Source: Alkalihalobacillus deserti (GTDB lineage Bacteria; Bacillota; Bacilli; Bacillales; Bacillaceae_D). From it: 64,000 nucleotides of DNA. Below the pieces are notes generated by a model, which ran no database searches, had not been told where the DNA came from, and saw nothing but the letters and a program-made list of their open reading frames with translations. This document shows, piece after piece, positions 29,208-39,863 of this stretch. Numbering within the stretch: the stretch's first letter is position 1; the number at the start of each line of letters is the position of its first letter. The stretch covers positions 1 through 64,000 of the forward strand of contig NZ_JAJAFR010000009.1 in the NCBI RefSeq assembly GCF_020734105.1. Direction: 5' to 3'. The position numbers were made by a program, and so were the translations under genes.

Positions 29208-30617
29208 CTATCGTCTATTAAAAATCTGTTCTACTGCTGCTTCACCTTGATCAATACAATCCGGTAGTCCTATTCCTTCATATCCTCCACCAGCCAAATA
29301 CAAACCTGGTAAGTTGCGCGCAATATCTTCTTTTATCTTGCTCATTTTAAAGGTATGACCCACATTGTATTGTGGCATCGCTTCTTTCCAGCGTGATACG
29401 ATGAAAAATTCTGGCTGTTTTTCAATTTTCATTATCTGGTTGAGATCGTAAAGAACAGCGCTTAAGATCTCTTCATCTGAACGCGAGACTATTGCTGAAT
29501 CTCCCGATCGGCCTACATAAGCACGAAGCAATGCATACCCTTCCGGCGTAGAATGTTTCCATTTCTTATGAGTCCATGTACAAGCGGTAATCGCATGATT
29601 GCTTTTTTTTGAGACCACAAATCCTGTTCCTTCATAAGGAATCTTAACTTGGTCTTCTTTATAAGCCATGGCAATAGTTGCAACAGTAGTAGCCTCCATT
29701 TGATCCAAATAAGAAAAGTAAGGATAATCAGCTAATAATTTTGCAGATACCTTTGGTGGTGTCGTAACAATTACTTCATCGTAAATTTTGATATCGCCAT
29801 TTTCAAGCAGCAAATGGAATTGACCATCTTGCTTATAAATTTTTGTTAAACTATTGTTTTTATGAATTGAGCTCGCATTTAAATTTGATTCAATCGCTTT
29901 GATAAACGATTCTAAACCGTTACGGAAAGTCAGAAACATACCCCTAGATTTCGTTGTTACTCCGTTTCGATTTGCCTTCTTTGTCTTAGAATCTTTCATC
30001 CCACGAATTAAACTACCATGCTTTTGTTCAACCTGTTGGTATTGTGGAAAAGTAGCTTTTAAGCTAAGCTTATCAAGGTTTCCAGCATAAATACCTGATA
30101 AAAGAGGTTCAATTAAATGATCAACTACTTCGTTTCCAAGCCTGCGACGGAAAAAATGTCCCAATGAAATATCTTCATTCTTTGACGTCATTCTCGGATA
30201 GAAAAAATCACCTACGGCCCGCAGTTTTCCAATCGGTGATAGCAAACGCGTATTTAGAAACGGCTTAATATCTGTTGGGATACCCATTACCGCTCCATCT
30301 GGTATTGGATATAATTGATTTCCTTTTAATACATACGCCTGACCAGTATCGTTAAAGAGCATTTCATCTTCTAAACCTACTTCCTTTGCAAGCCGAGACA
30401 TACTTTCCTTCCGGGCAAGATAAGAGTCAGGTCCTCGTTCTATCACAAATCCATTTATCCGCTTCGTTTCAATTTTTCCACCTAAGCGGTTCTTTTGTTC
30501 AAATAGATCATAGTCAATGGCCATTCCTTTTTCTTTTGCTTTTTCTAGTTTATGTGCCGCTGCAAGGCCTGTAATTCCACCACCAATAATAGCGATCCGT
30601 CTTTCTTTATTTCTCAC
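29208..30617 (-). CDS. hemY: Coproporphyrinogen III oxidase / protoporphyrinogen oxidase HemY
   Basis: HemY (CgoX) is an FAD enzyme that oxidises coproporphyrinogen III to coproporphyrin III in the Gram-positive heme route. The N-terminal [19 protein letters not shown] is the dinucleotide motif; the C-terminal [20 protein letters not shown] is the family signature. Length 469 equals B. subtilis HemY (470). The start is a GTG overlapping the hemH stop by four bases (GTGA). It is the last gene of hemE-hemH-hemY. Confidence 0.95.
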   Translation of the reverse strand: MRNKERRIAIIGGGITGLAAAHKLEKAKEKGMAIDYDLFEQKNRLGGKIETKRINGFVIERGPDSYLARKESMSRLAKEVGLEDEMLFNDTGQAYVLKGNQLYPIPDGAVMGIPTDIKPFLNTRLLSPIGKLRAVGDFFYPRMTSKNEDISLGHFFRRRLGNEVVDHLIEPLLSGIYAGNLDKLSLKATFPQYQQVEQKHGSLIRGMKDSKTKKANRNGVTTKSRGMFLTFRNGLESFIKAIESNLNASSIHKNNSLTKIYKQDGQFHLLLENGDIKIYDEVIVTTPPKVSAKLLADYPYFSYLDQMEATTVATIAMAYKEDQVKIPYEGTGFVVSKKSNHAITACTWTHKKWKHSTPEGYALLRAYVGRSGDSAIVSRSDEEILSAVLYDLNQIMKIEKQPEFFIVSRWKEAMPQYNVGHTFKMSKIKEDIARNLPGLYLAGGGYEGIGLPDCIDQGEAAVEQIFNRR

Positions 30618-31555
30618 AAGCCATCACGATTCTCTGCGAGCTTTTTTTTCACAACTGTTGCCAGACATTCGAGGAATTCAGGCTTAGAATTTGGCATTTC
30701 TGGGCGATAGTAGTTAATACCTAGTTCATCTGTAACCACTCTACATTCAATATCATTGTCGTAAAGAACCTCTAGATGATCTGCAACAAATCCTACTGGA
30801 CAATAGACCATTGCCGTATAACCATGCTTCTCATAAAGATCTCTTGTTAAATCTTGCACATCAGGTCCAAGCCAAGGATCAGGCGTATTCCCCTCGCTCT
30901 GCCATCCAATTGTATAATGGTTAATTCCAGCTTTTTCAGCAATTAAATCAGCTGTTTCTTGCAATTGCTGTGGATATGGGTCTCCCATTTTCGTAATTTT
31001 CTCAGGAAGACTATGAGCGGAGAAAATGACACAGGCCTTATCTTTATTTTCTATTTTATCCATCGTTTTCTTTACTTGTTTAACCCAATAATCAATAAAA
31101 AGCGGTTCATCATACCAGCTATCAACACTATAAATCGCCGGACCAGAGACATTTTCTGATTCCTCTTTCGCTCTACCGTTATAAGATTTGACACTAAAAG
31201 TAGAGAAGTGAGGAGCCAAAACAATACTAACAGCCTCCTCAATTCCATCTTCTTTCATCTGTTTTACAGCATCTTCAATAAAGGGGTCAATATGCTTTAA
31301 TCCAAGATAAGCTTTAAATTCAATATCATCAAACTCTTTGTTCAATTGATCCTGAAGTCCGTATGCTTGATCTTCTGTAATTTTGGCTAAAGGGCTAATT
31401 CCGCCAATCGCTTCATAACGCTCTGTTAGCTCTTCTAAAGCTTCTTCTGAAGGTTTTCTCCCTCTTCTGATATGGGTATAATAAGATTCAATTTCTTCTT
31501 TTTTTCTTGGCGTTCCGTACGCCATCACAAGTAAACCGATCTTTTTTTTAGCCAT
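30614..31555 (-). CDS. hemH: Coproporphyrin/protoporphyrin ferrochelatase
   Basis: HemH (CpfC) inserts iron into coproporphyrin III. The 313-residue protein starts [18 protein letters not shown]. It contains the catalytic histidine in [10 protein letters not shown], the [16 protein letters not shown] loop and [15 protein letters not shown] with the conserved glutamate. ATG 31555 is eight bases after AGGAG, better than the upstream GTG. It follows hemE by ~17 bp. Confidence 0.95.
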   Translation of the reverse strand: MAKKKIGLLVMAYGTPRKKEEIESYYTHIRRGRKPSEEALEELTERYEAIGGISPLAKITEDQAYGLQDQLNKEFDDIEFKAYLGLKHIDPFIEDAVKQMKEDGIEEAVSIVLAPHFSTFSVKSYNGRAKEESENVSGPAIYSVDSWYDEPLFIDYWVKQVKKTMDKIENKDKACVIFSAHSLPEKITKMGDPYPQQLQETADLIAEKAGINHYTIGWQSEGNTPDPWLGPDVQDLTRDLYEKHGYTAMVYCPVGFVADHLEVLYDNDIECRVVTDELGINYYRPEMPNSKPEFLECLATVVKKKLAENRDGL

Positions 31556-31572
31556 TTTAACCACTCCTTTTA

Positions 31573-32610
31573 TTACTTGTTCATCGAATAATCATGGACA
31601 AAAGCAGTCAAGCGCTTTAACGTTTCTGGATTCACTTCTGGGAAAACACCGTGCCCAAGGTTAAAAATAAAATTAGGGTTTTTCATACCTTGATCTAAAA
31701 TGGCTTTCGTCCGTTCTTCAATCACATCCCAAGGTGCTAAGAGAATGGCTGGGTCTAAATTCCCTTGAACGGTTTTCTTAATCCCTAAATCTCTAGCTTC
31801 TTGTACAGATAAACGCCAATCTAAACCAACTACATCTAAAGGTAAATCATTCCACTCATTCGCAAGATGACTAGCTCCAACCCCAAACATAATAAGTGGA
31901 ACATTTTCTTGTTTTAATTCAGCAAATATTTTGTTCATAACCGGTTTTACAAACGTTCGGTAATCAGCAACGTTCAATGCCCCTACCCATGAATCAAAAA
32001 TTTGAATAGCCTGAGCGCCTGCTGCGATTTGTGATTTAACATATGTAATCGTCATTTTCCCTAACTTGTCCATGAGTAAATGCCAAGCTTCCGGTTCTGC
32101 GTACATAAATGCTTTTGTCTTATTATAATTTTTTGATGGCCCACCTTCGATCATATAACTAGCTAATGTAAAAGGAGCTCCTCCAAAACTTATCAGAGGC
32201 ACAGTTAATTGTTCTCTTAGTAGTTTAATCGTATCAAGAACATATGGTACATCTTGTTCTGGTGTAATTGTACCTAGTTTTTCTACATCTGCTTTTGTAC
32301 GAATCGGATTGTCGATAACAGGGCCAATTCCTGATTTAATCTCAACATCTACCCCAATCGCCGGTAATGGTGTCATAATGTCTTTATATAAAATGGCTGC
32401 ATCATTATTGTATTGATCTACTGGTAATTTAGTCACATACGCACATAATTCTGGTTGATGAGTAATTTCAAAGAGTGAATATTTTTCTTTTATTTTTCTA
32501 TATTCAGGTTGAGATCTTCCCGCTTGCCTCATATACCATACTGGTACATGACTATGTTCTTCTCCTCTACATGCTTTTAAAAATGTATCATTAAATGTGC
32601 TCTGGTTCAT
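31573..32610 (-). CDS. hemE: Uroporphyrinogen decarboxylase
   Basis: HemE removes four carboxyl groups from uroporphyrinogen III to give coproporphyrinogen III. The family motif [16 protein letters not shown] is near the N terminus, and [13 protein letters not shown] and [11 protein letters not shown] follow. ATG 32610 (MNQSTFND) lies seven bases after AGGAG and gives 345 residues; the longer reading from 32643 adds eleven unsupported residues. It is the first gene of the operon. Confidence 0.96.
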   Translation of the reverse strand: MNQSTFNDTFLKACRGEEHSHVPVWYMRQAGRSQPEYRKIKEKYSLFEITHQPELCAYVTKLPVDQYNNDAAILYKDIMTPLPAIGVDVEIKSGIGPVIDNPIRTKADVEKLGTITPEQDVPYVLDTIKLLREQLTVPLISFGGAPFTLASYMIEGGPSKNYNKTKAFMYAEPEAWHLLMDKLGKMTITYVKSQIAAGAQAIQIFDSWVGALNVADYRTFVKPVMNKIFAELKQENVPLIMFGVGASHLANEWNDLPLDVVGLDWRLSVQEARDLGIKKTVQGNLDPAILLAPWDVIEERTKAILDQGMKNPNFIFNLGHGVFPEVNPETLKRLTAFVHDYSMNK

Positions 32611-32954
32611 TCTGCCACTCCTTCTTAATACTTCTTCATTCATATTTTACTTGATAGCGCCTAAAAATGCATTTTCTACCCTTTTTTAAGATTGTTCAAG
32701 GAAGGGAATAAAACTGTAGAGTAAGAAAGCTCTCACTTCCTTACCTTTTTTTCACATACTTTTACTATAGTGACCGATTAATCTCCTGTATAGACCATCT
32801 TTTAAACTGTCATAAAATTGATAAATGTATATCTGAATTTATTGAGGAAACGTTGTCAGATAATCGTCCAAACATAAACTGTTTTACAAATCTTTTGTTA
32901 GAATAGATACCATCCACCAGAACGAATAAAGTCAGATTTTGTAGGAGGAAATAG
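32611..32954. other. Intergenic region, hemE / EAL gene
   Basis: It holds the two divergent start regions. A hairpin followed by CTTTTTTT lies at about 32722-32752 on the plus strand (GTAAG-AAG / CTT-CTTAC) with no gene in front of it. I found no convincing promoter that would make it a small RNA. Confidence 0.4.
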
Positions 32955-34154
32955 ATGAATCATACCTTGACAATACCCCTTTCTGTACAAAGTATAACAC
33001 CTTACTTCCAACCCATAATTGGTGCAGATCAGCGTTCTGTTATAGGATATGAGATCTTAGGACGGTATTTAAATCATGATCAGTCTGTTCTTAGTCTAGG
33101 AAGTTTCTTCCATGACGACGAGATTGCGATAAAAGATAAATGCCAAGCAGACAGATGTGTTCGAACTAAAGCTTTAGAAATGATAAAAAGGAATTCATAC
33201 AACCAAAAAATTTTCTTCTTTAATATTAGCCCGGACTTTTTCACAGACGAAGAGGATTGCTTTTTTTACGAACAACTTCAGGCCATTTTCCAATCAGATA
33301 CACCTTTACAGCCAAATCAAATTGTATTAGAAATCACGGAAACCGATTACTCCATGAATGAATCACTTTTCCTAAGCAGACTACTAAAATACCGCACACT
33401 AGGATGTAAAATTGCTGTTGATGATTTTGGAAGAGGATTTAGTAACCTTGAGCGTGTTGCATTATTAAAACCTCAAATCTTAAAAATAGATCTGCACATC
33501 GTACAAAAAAGTATTGGGAGCCAATCCCACCGTGACATCCTCCATGCATTATCTATTTTATCGCAAAGAATCGGTGCCGAGCTCCTCTTCGAAGGAATTG
33601 AATCGACTGAACTGCTTGAAATTGCCTGGAAACATGGAGCCCGATATTATCAAGGCTATTTATTTGGTAAACCTGACCCGAGTCCAGCCGTTAGCATTGA
33701 AAGTTTGTCTATATTTCATGATCAACTTGAAAATATGATACAAAAAAAAATCTTAAATCTACAAAATAAATACAACTTTGAAGAAGCATTAAATAGTCTA
33801 GTAAAAGAAAGTTTGCCCGATAAAAGCCTGAATAATGATTATAATCAATATGTCGAACACATATGTAGGCAATTACCTGATCACTGTTTCCGTGTTTATG
33901 TTTGTAATCGACTTGGCTATCAAATCTCAGGCAATCACTTAAGAGAAAATCAAAAAAATTGGAAAGTGTTGCAACACTTTTTAAATAAAAACTGGAGCTC
34001 CCGTCCTTATTTTCTGCAAAATATCGTCGCGATGGAAGTCAATCAAAAAGGTTTCCTCTCCGATGTGTATACAGATATAGAAACGAATGAACTAATTCAA
34101 ACATTCTCGTATCCAGTTCAAAAAAACATCTACCTTTTCATAGACATTATGTGA
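32955..34154 (+). CDS. EAL-domain protein with C-terminal sensor domain (YkuI-like)
   Basis: Residues ~10-245 form an EAL domain, the fold of c-di-GMP phosphodiesterases. The motif reads EILGRY instead of EAL. Metal and catalytic residues in FFNISP, LEITETD, VDDFGRGFSNLE, LKIDL and FEGIES are kept. The ~150-residue C-terminal part resembles the PAS-like domain of B. subtilis YkuI (407 residues; this one 399). YkuI binds c-di-GMP, though activity has been hard to show. AGGAGG precedes the ATG. It is transcribed alone. Confidence 0.85.
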   Translation: MNHTLTIPLSVQSITPYFQPIIGADQRSVIGYEILGRYLNHDQSVLSLGSFFHDDEIAIKDKCQADRCVRTKALEMIKRNSYNQKIFFFNISPDFFTDEEDCFFYEQLQAIFQSDTPLQPNQIVLEITETDYSMNESLFLSRLLKYRTLGCKIAVDDFGRGFSNLERVALLKPQILKIDLHIVQKSIGSQSHRDILHALSILSQRIGAELLFEGIESTELLEIAWKHGARYYQGYLFGKPDPSPAVSIESLSIFHDQLENMIQKKILNLQNKYNFEEALNSLVKESLPDKSLNNDYNQYVEHICRQLPDHCFRVYVCNRLGYQISGNHLRENQKNWKVLQHFLNKNWSSRPYFLQNIVAMEVNQKGFLSDVYTDIETNELIQTFSYPVQKNIYLFIDIM

Positions 34155-34158
34155 TAAG

Positions 34159-34187
34159 GGTTGTTAAAAGTTGATCTTTTAACAACC
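34159..34187. terminator. Terminator after the EAL gene
   Basis: GGTTGTTAAAAG pairs with CTTTTAACAACC. Confidence 0.75.
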
Positions 34188-34246
34188 TCACATACTAAAT
34201 TGATCTGCTTCACTTTAGAGTTCAGAGTACCGGTGAATTCGTAGAA

Positions 34247-36388
34247 TTAATGTAAGCCGAACTTAAATTTGACATCTGCTGTATTGGATGGTTCTCCAAT
34301 TTGTTCTGTTACTGAATCATAAGGAACAACCTCATACTGCTTAGATGTAAAAGGGTTTGTACGATTAATAAAATATTGACTGTCAGCGACAATCGTTGCT
34401 ATTCGTTCCTTCTGACCTTTGTCAATTTCATAAATATGATAATAGACTCGATCATCATCATTGCCAGTCCAGTTCAAACGAATACTTGATAACCCTCGTC
34501 CACCCATTGAAAAAGTTGCTGTTAAATCCGTAATTACTGGTAAACTAACAGGCGGATCTAACTCTTTAACGTCAGCCGGCTTAGTAAAGGCAACTTCCCT
34601 TAGATCATCAGGAAGCTCATTAAGAATATCCTTGAACAAGATCGTTGGGTAAGCACTCCCACCGTGAAGGTAACGCTCATTTGTTGTGACATCATAGCCC
34701 ATCCAAACGGAACCGACTACAGTTGGGGAATAGCCGACAAACCAGGCATCCATTGTTGCACCTCCCACTTCAGGATAAGACGTCGTACCTGTCTTTCCTG
34801 CCAAAGAAGTTTGGATATCCCCTTGGCTTCCTGTCCCCTCTTTCACAACAGATTCAAGCATCCTCGTCATATACCAAGCTGTTTGTGGTTGAAGAACTTC
34901 CTCTTCCACTACCGGTTCTCCTTTTAATCTTTCACCGTTTTGATCATAGATCGCCTTAATGAAGTATGGATCTATCCGTTTACCCTCCTTCGCAAAAGCT
35001 CTATAAGCAGAAGCTAAATCAAGTGGCGTAACCCCTTCTCTTAGACCCCCAAGTGCAATAGCAAGACCTCGATCTTCTAATTCAATATGAAATCTATTTA
35101 ACACTTCAATTGAATGGTCTATTCCTATTTCATTTAATAACCAAACAGCAGGTGCATTCGTTGAATACGTTAGCGCCTCGTGCATCGTTATTTTCCCTGA
35201 ATAAACCTGATTATAGTTACGAGGTGAATATCCATCATAGTCTATTAATTCATCGAGTAGCATCGTATATGGATGGCTTCCATTTTCAAGAGCAGGGGCG
35301 TATACCGCTAATGGTTTAAATGCCGATCCTGGTTGACGCTTAACATTTACACGGTTAATACCTCTTCTTACATACTCACGCCCCCCCTGAACAGCAAGCA
35401 CCCCTCCTGTTTCAACATCGATTAGGACCATAGCAGCTTCCGCATCGTTATTTCCACTAGGAAAATAACGATCTTCTTTCATTTTTTTAAAGGAAACTTC
35501 TTGCATATGTCTATTGATGGGAACGACTATGTCATACCCTCCTGTTAGTACTTCTTCATTGGTTAAATGAAAACGCTCAGCAGCTTCATCAATAACCATG
35601 TCAATATAAGTTAAGTAAGCATCATTTACAGACATTTGATTATGATCGATCGTAACCGTTCTACCTCGTAGTCGCTTTGCTTCTTCTGCACTTAATTTAC
35701 CTTGTCTCTCCATAGCGGTCAGAACAAGATCACGCCTTTGTTTACTTCGCTCAGGATTCGTGATTGGAGAATACGAGTTAGGGGCTTTAGGTAAGCCGGC
35801 AAGAAGCGCTCCTTCTTCTATCGTTAACTCTTCTACATCCTTATTAAAATACAGCTTTGACGCTGCCTGTATCCCATAAACTCCATGACCAAAATAAATT
35901 CTATTTAAGTACATTTCTAAAAGCTCATTTTTGCTGTAACGCCTTTCTAAATTCATCGCAATTAAAATTTCTTTTGTTTTTCGTAACAGCGTCTTCTCGT
36001 TTGTTAAGAAAACGTTTTTCGCAAGTTGCTGCGTAAGCGTGCTACCTCCTTCAACACTTGCGCCTGCCAAAACATCACGATATAAAGCACGACCGATCGA
36101 CCTTAAATCAATACCTTGATGTTCTCTAAAACGTATATCTTCAATGGAGATAAACGCCTCTTGAACATATTCAGGAATGTCGCGAATTGATACAAGTTCC
36201 CGGTTCTCAACAAAAAGCTTAGTAACAAGTTCTCCATTTTGATCGATTAGTGATGTTGTCGTCTTCATAACTAACTTTTGGTCATCAATCGCGTAGTTCC
36301 CTGCTAGTATAATAACTAAATAAATAATAAGAGCTAAAAGAATAGAAGCTAAAACACTAGATATTCCTATCATTAATTTCTTTTTCAT
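34247..36388 (-). CDS. pbpF: Class A penicillin-binding protein (PBP1A family, PbpF-like)
   Basis: The 713-residue bifunctional wall enzyme has an N-terminal membrane anchor (about 5-28), a GT51 glycosyltransferase domain with the catalytic glutamate in ISIEDIRFREHQGID and the GGSTLTQQLAKN motif, then a transpeptidase with SxxK in GSAFKPLAV, SxN in STNAPAVW and KTGTT. A C-terminal ~95-residue fibronectin-type-III-like domain follows. It stands upstream of hemE in B. subtilis as pbpF; here the EAL gene lies between. AAGGAGGTGTCG precedes the ATG. Confidence 0.92.
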   Translation of the reverse strand: MKKKLMIGISSVLASILLALIIYLVIILAGNYAIDDQKLVMKTTTSLIDQNGELVTKLFVENRELVSIRDIPEYVQEAFISIEDIRFREHQGIDLRSIGRALYRDVLAGASVEGGSTLTQQLAKNVFLTNEKTLLRKTKEILIAMNLERRYSKNELLEMYLNRIYFGHGVYGIQAASKLYFNKDVEELTIEEGALLAGLPKAPNSYSPITNPERSKQRRDLVLTAMERQGKLSAEEAKRLRGRTVTIDHNQMSVNDAYLTYIDMVIDEAAERFHLTNEEVLTGGYDIVVPINRHMQEVSFKKMKEDRYFPSGNNDAEAAMVLIDVETGGVLAVQGGREYVRRGINRVNVKRQPGSAFKPLAVYAPALENGSHPYTMLLDELIDYDGYSPRNYNQVYSGKITMHEALTYSTNAPAVWLLNEIGIDHSIEVLNRFHIELEDRGLAIALGGLREGVTPLDLASAYRAFAKEGKRIDPYFIKAIYDQNGERLKGEPVVEEEVLQPQTAWYMTRMLESVVKEGTGSQGDIQTSLAGKTGTTSYPEVGGATMDAWFVGYSPTVVGSVWMGYDVTTNERYLHGGSAYPTILFKDILNELPDDLREVAFTKPADVKELDPPVSLPVITDLTATFSMGGRGLSSIRLNWTGNDDDRVYYHIYEIDKGQKERIATIVADSQYFINRTNPFTSKQYEVVPYDSVTEQIGEPSNTADVKFKFGLH

Positions 36389-36514
36389 TCGACACCTCCT
36401 TCTATTCCTACTATACCCTTTCAGAAGCAGTTCATAACAGTTGCAACCTAAAAACGTAGAGGCTACACTTATCTAGGAATCAACTACAATATTCGTTTCA
36501 CATTACATGATAGG

Positions 36515-36997
36515 ATGGTGTTCTCATTGAAAAAGGCTAGTTTAATTAAAGCTGCAGATGACACATTACATTTAGCAGGACTAAGTTTACAAGGTGAGGC
36601 AGGGAATGATCTATATGTAGAAAGACAAATCGATCAGCCAAATGCCAAACACTATGAGATTTTTAGTGAGACAGGTTCCTTTAAACCAGAAGGATATGTT
36701 GTCATGAATAACATCGCTGTTATTGAAGAAGGCAGAGAGACTTTCGAAGAGCGTTTTCGTAATCGAGCGGGGTTAGTAGAATCAGAGCCAGGCTTTCAAG
36801 CGATCCGTATTTTACGCCCACTTGATGATGATACATATGTAGTCATGACAGTTTGGGATAATGAACAATCGTTTAAAAGTTGGCAAACATCGAAATCATA
36901 CGAAAATGCACATAAAAAGCAAGGAACAGGAGCTGCTCTAGCAACAAGTATTTTTCCACGTCCTTCTTATGTAACCATTTTTAATTCTAAGGGCTAA
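36515..36997 (+). CDS. hmoB: Heme-degrading monooxygenase HmoB
   Basis: The C-terminal ABM domain (residues ~65-155) contains FRNRAGLVESEPGFQAIRIL, the tryptophan in VMTVWDNEQSFKSWQ, and the family ending FPRPSYVTIF. HmoB (YhgC) opens heme to release iron. The N-terminal ~60 residues match the Bacillus HmoB extension. The start is ATG 36515 or TTG 36527; the latter has better spacing to AGGATGG. It lies next to pbpF and the hem operon, as in B. subtilis yhgC. Confidence 0.88.
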   Translation: MVFSLKKASLIKAADDTLHLAGLSLQGEAGNDLYVERQIDQPNAKHYEIFSETGSFKPEGYVVMNNIAVIEEGRETFEERFRNRAGLVESEPGFQAIRILRPLDDDTYVVMTVWDNEQSFKSWQTSKSYENAHKKQGTGAALATSIFPRPSYVTIFNSKG

Positions 36998-37319
36998 AGA
37001 TAAGAATTTAGAATCTAAGCTAAAACAGACAAATCTACTCCCTAAAGAAAGCTCGATGTTGAATAACGGTTATCTTACGGGGAGACTATTACAATGAAAA
37101 GCGCAATGGGGAGTAGTTCCACTGCGTTTTTTTAACCATCTGTCTATTTGTAACCTGATCATCCCTACCCACATTTTAACATGTTGTATTCCCCATAAAA
37201 AAATCCTACCTTAAACAGGCAATTGAACAGGTGAATTCTCTCTGTCTTTTTATTTATGAATAAAGATCTATCCGTTAACTCATCTTAACAAGGAAGTTAA
37301 TTGGAAAGGTGGTATAACA
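36998..37319 (+). other. Leader-like intergenic region after hmoB
   Basis: It contains the terminator at 37102-37133 and a competing complementarity: CTACTCCC (37035-37042) is the exact inverse of GGGAGTAG (37109-37116), which lies in the terminator. No known riboswitch class or T-box sequence was recognised. Confidence 0.35.
37102..37133 (+). terminator. Terminator downstream of hmoB
   Basis: CGCAATGG and CCACTGCG pair (one mismatch) and are followed by seven T. Confidence 0.7.
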
Positions 37320-37454
37320 ATGAGTCAGAAACGTGATAAGGGCTATAGCCAAAAAGGTAAACCCAAAAGCAATACAGTCGATCCTGTGATCGCAGCAGAA
37401 GAATTGGAGAAAGCAATTCATCCGACGAATAAGCCTCCACGCAATGCAAACTAG
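37320..37454 (+). CDS. Small basic protein, unknown
   Basis: A 44-codon gene starts with ATG ten bases after GGAAAGGTGG. The product is highly polar (MSQKRDKGYSQKGKPKSN at the start, then an acidic helix and a Pro/Asn-rich end), with no membrane segment. Its size and composition recall minor small acid-soluble spore proteins, but no family was recognised. A weak hairpin (GCCGCATTAGGTGGC then T-rich) follows at about 37491. Confidence 0.6.
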   Translation: MSQKRDKGYSQKGKPKSNTVDPVIAAEELEKAIHPTNKPPRNAN

Positions 37455-37649
37455 GTAGGACCTTTGGAGGTTAAAAGAGGATTAAAGGTTAGCCGCATTA
37501 GGTGGCTTTCCTTATTTTTCAATGTACTGTTGAGATTATGATTAATAAGTCAAAACAGCGAACAACATTATAACAATTTCCTCAATTTACTGTTACTGAA
37601 AATAGTCGAGCAAATTCCTTATTAATATTATTGTATATAGATCTAGTTT

Positions 37650-37972
37650 TTATTGATTTGAAATCTCATCTTCTTCACCTTTTTCTTTCTTTGCATCATT
37701 TTGTATCCCCCGTAGACAAGTAACGCCCCAATGATTAAACTAATTACTCCGCCGATACCACATAATAAGAACACCCCCCTAGCATCACAAGTAAAATACT
37801 CATAAATGACCATTTCCCTTTATCCTTTGATTTAGAGTAGCCCCAATAGATTAAGCAGCCTCCAATGACAAGACCAAACAACCTCCTAAATTAATCCAAG
37901 TAGCCTAAACAATACACTTGGTCCAATGAAAACGCGAAGAATACCACCAATTACTTTTCTTGTTTGTTTCAT
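37650..37972 (-). pseudogene. Broken LiaI-like small membrane protein gene
   Basis: A good ribosome site (GGAGGAAG) and ATG begin MKQTRKVIGGILRVFIGP, which stops after 28 codons. The sense continues in a second frame (LFGLVIGGCLIYWGYSKSKD, KWSFMSILLVMLG) and a third (VFLLCGIGGVISLIIGALLV, YGGYKMMQRKKK), ending near KGEEDEISNQ in yet another shift. Joined, the pieces give a ~105-residue protein with four short membrane segments like the LiaI/LiaF membrane region. At least three frameshifts separate the parts. The rest of the gap to ccdA is unremarkable. Confidence 0.7.
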
Positions 37973-38251
37973 ATTCTTTCTTCCTCCTTCTTTGAACTAC
38001 TTTTAGTGTAAGAGTAATTGCTTTTTGAAGACAACCTTGAGAATGGTTTGATCTCCGTCTCAAGACTGATTTTCTTCCCAACCTTTTGACCTTTCCGTGA
38101 ACGTTTTTACATTTCAGTACTAGTTAAATGATAATTAGCTATAATGAGTAGAATGAGTTTTATCATTTGATTCATATCTTTCTAGTGGACTAGAATAGAC
38201 TATAATAAGTCCATGTTTATAGATTGATTTCATTTTAAGGGTGTGTTGATT

Positions 38252-38968
38252 ATGTCTGAAGTTACGATTTGGCTCGCCTTCCTTGCAGGAATTGTTTCCT
38301 TTTTGTCGCCATGTATCTTTCCATTAGTCCCTGCTTACTTGGCGCAGCTTACAGGAACCAACGTAGTCGATAATCAAATAAGTGCCGAGCGAAGGCTTAT
38401 CTTATCCCGAAGCATCGGTTTTATTATCGGTTTCACCTCTATTTTTCTTTTGCTAGGAGCTTCTTCCACATTTATTGGTCAAGCGTTCTTGGGCAATAGA
38501 CAGTTATTTGAACAAATTGGTGGGATTATTATTACTGTATTCGGTCTTCAGATGATGGGAATCATCTCAATTCGAATGCTCATTAGTGAGAAGAAAATTC
38601 ATATGAAGCCTAGGAAAACAACAAGCTTCGCAAACTCCGTCCTATTGGGATTTTTATTCGGGACTGGCTGGTCTCCATGCATCGGACTTGTTCTATCCTC
38701 CATCCTCTTATTAGCCAGCAGAGAAGAAACAATGTTGGCAGGAATGTTTCTGCTATTTATTTATTCGATCGGATTAGGTATTCCTTTTCTACTGGTTGCC
38801 CTTCTATGGTCTCGTTCGTTAGATAAGGTGCGCCGACTGAATAAATGGCTACCAACTATTCAAAAAGTAAGTGGTGGAATCATGGTTGTATTAGGCATCT
38901 TACTTTTCACGGGACAGTTTGCTATTATTTCTGCTTACTTAGCAAGGTTCGTTCCATTTACGATTTAA
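38252..38968 (+). CDS. ccdA: CcdA, thiol-disulfide membrane reductase for cytochrome c maturation
   Basis: The 238-residue protein has six membrane segments in two repeats, each with a redox cysteine: SFLSPCIFPLVPAY in the first and GTGWSPCIGLVLSSI in the second. CcdA carries electrons from cytoplasmic thioredoxin to extracytoplasmic thiol proteins for cytochrome c synthesis and, in Bacillus, spore formation. ATG 38252 is chosen; an in-frame GTG lies nine bases upstream. The resA/resBC partners are not in the window. Confidence 0.9.
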   Translation: MSEVTIWLAFLAGIVSFLSPCIFPLVPAYLAQLTGTNVVDNQISAERRLILSRSIGFIIGFTSIFLLLGASSTFIGQAFLGNRQLFEQIGGIIITVFGLQMMGIISIRMLISEKKIHMKPRKTTSFANSVLLGFLFGTGWSPCIGLVLSSILLLASREETMLAGMFLLFIYSIGLGIPFLLVALLWSRSLDKVRRLNKWLPTIQKVSGGIMVVLGILLFTGQFAIISAYLARFVPFTI

Positions 38969-38975
38969 CGTAAAA

Positions 38976-39022
38976 AAAGAGGTGAATGACAGTTATTCAA
39001 AAACTGTCATTCACCTCTCTTT
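38976..39022. terminator. Bidirectional terminator, ccdA / ecsC
   Basis: AAAGAGGTGAATGACAGT pairs with ACTGTCATTCACCTCT; strong in both directions. Confidence 0.88.
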
Positions 39023-39027
39023 GATTT

Positions 39028-39753
39028 TCATTCTGATAGCCATCTGATCCGATAACCATTCATAGCTGTTTCACCAAGAACATCTAAAAAGCGATAATTA
39101 GCCGCCGCTCCAACAACTGCTCCAACACCCGGAATCAATTGTAGCATTTTCGGCAAATCGATATAGTCACGATAATCGAGTTGAAACGCCTTCCAGTCAA
39201 ACGTAGCTAAATATTCCTCTTTTTCCGGTAGCCTTTCTTTTTCTGCTTCCCACTGTTCTAATTTTTCAATTAAAACCAGTCGCTTTTCTTCTCTTGCAAA
39301 AGCCAATTGAAAAAGATAAAGCACAAATAAACGCTCACGATAATCTCTAACATCATAGCCATAGGCTGATGCCGTATCAAATAAAAATTTCATTTTAATA
39401 CTTAAAAGTAGAGGAAAATCAACCATTCCAAGCAGAATTCCTCCTGCTCCTGTACCTGCACCCTCAAGAGCCGCTGTCCGCTTATAAGACTTCATAATGC
39501 TATATACATTCTCTTCTCGTTCTTTTAAGCTTGAGGCTTGCATTGGTTGTTTCCTCGTCGTATATTCAGAGCCAACTAATGTTGCTTGAACCATATTTTT
39601 AATACTAGCGGTAACCACGGTATGGATTTTCTCAGGTACCAGTTTGTTCATTTTCATTTGTAAACCTTTTGTATAACGTTCTACCATTGATGGCCGTTTC
39701 TCTAATTTACGTTTCCATCTTGAAAGTTCCTCAGCCACTTGCGTTTCATACAT
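39028..39753 (-). CDS. ecsC: EcsC family protein
   Basis: The 241-residue protein matches the EcsC domain family (GAGTGAGGILLGMVDFPLLLSIKMKF covers its hydrophobic core). It may associate with the membrane through the two glycine-rich hydrophobic stretches. B. subtilis ecsC ends the ecsABC operon; here a 110-bp gap separates it from ecsB, so it may be read separately. Function is unknown and not needed for the EcsAB phenotypes. Confidence 0.88.
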   Translation of the reverse strand: MYETQVAEELSRWKRKLEKRPSMVERYTKGLQMKMNKLVPEKIHTVVTASIKNMVQATLVGSEYTTRKQPMQASSLKEREENVYSIMKSYKRTAALEGAGTGAGGILLGMVDFPLLLSIKMKFLFDTASAYGYDVRDYRERLFVLYLFQLAFAREEKRLVLIEKLEQWEAEKERLPEKEEYLATFDWKAFQLDYRDYIDLPKMLQLIPGVGAVVGAAANYRFLDVLGETAMNGYRIRWLSE

Positions 39754-39863
39754 GTCGTAAACTCCTTTACAAAAAGATCTTCCATCTCATCGGTTAGATA
39801 CTTTCACAAGCGAGTTTCCAATAATTTCCCTTGTATACATGCAACATATGTTAAAATCATGAC

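Noticed and set aside
32722..32752. Orphan terminator as the end of a small RNA gene
   Set aside because: No acceptable promoter was found upstream on the plus strand.
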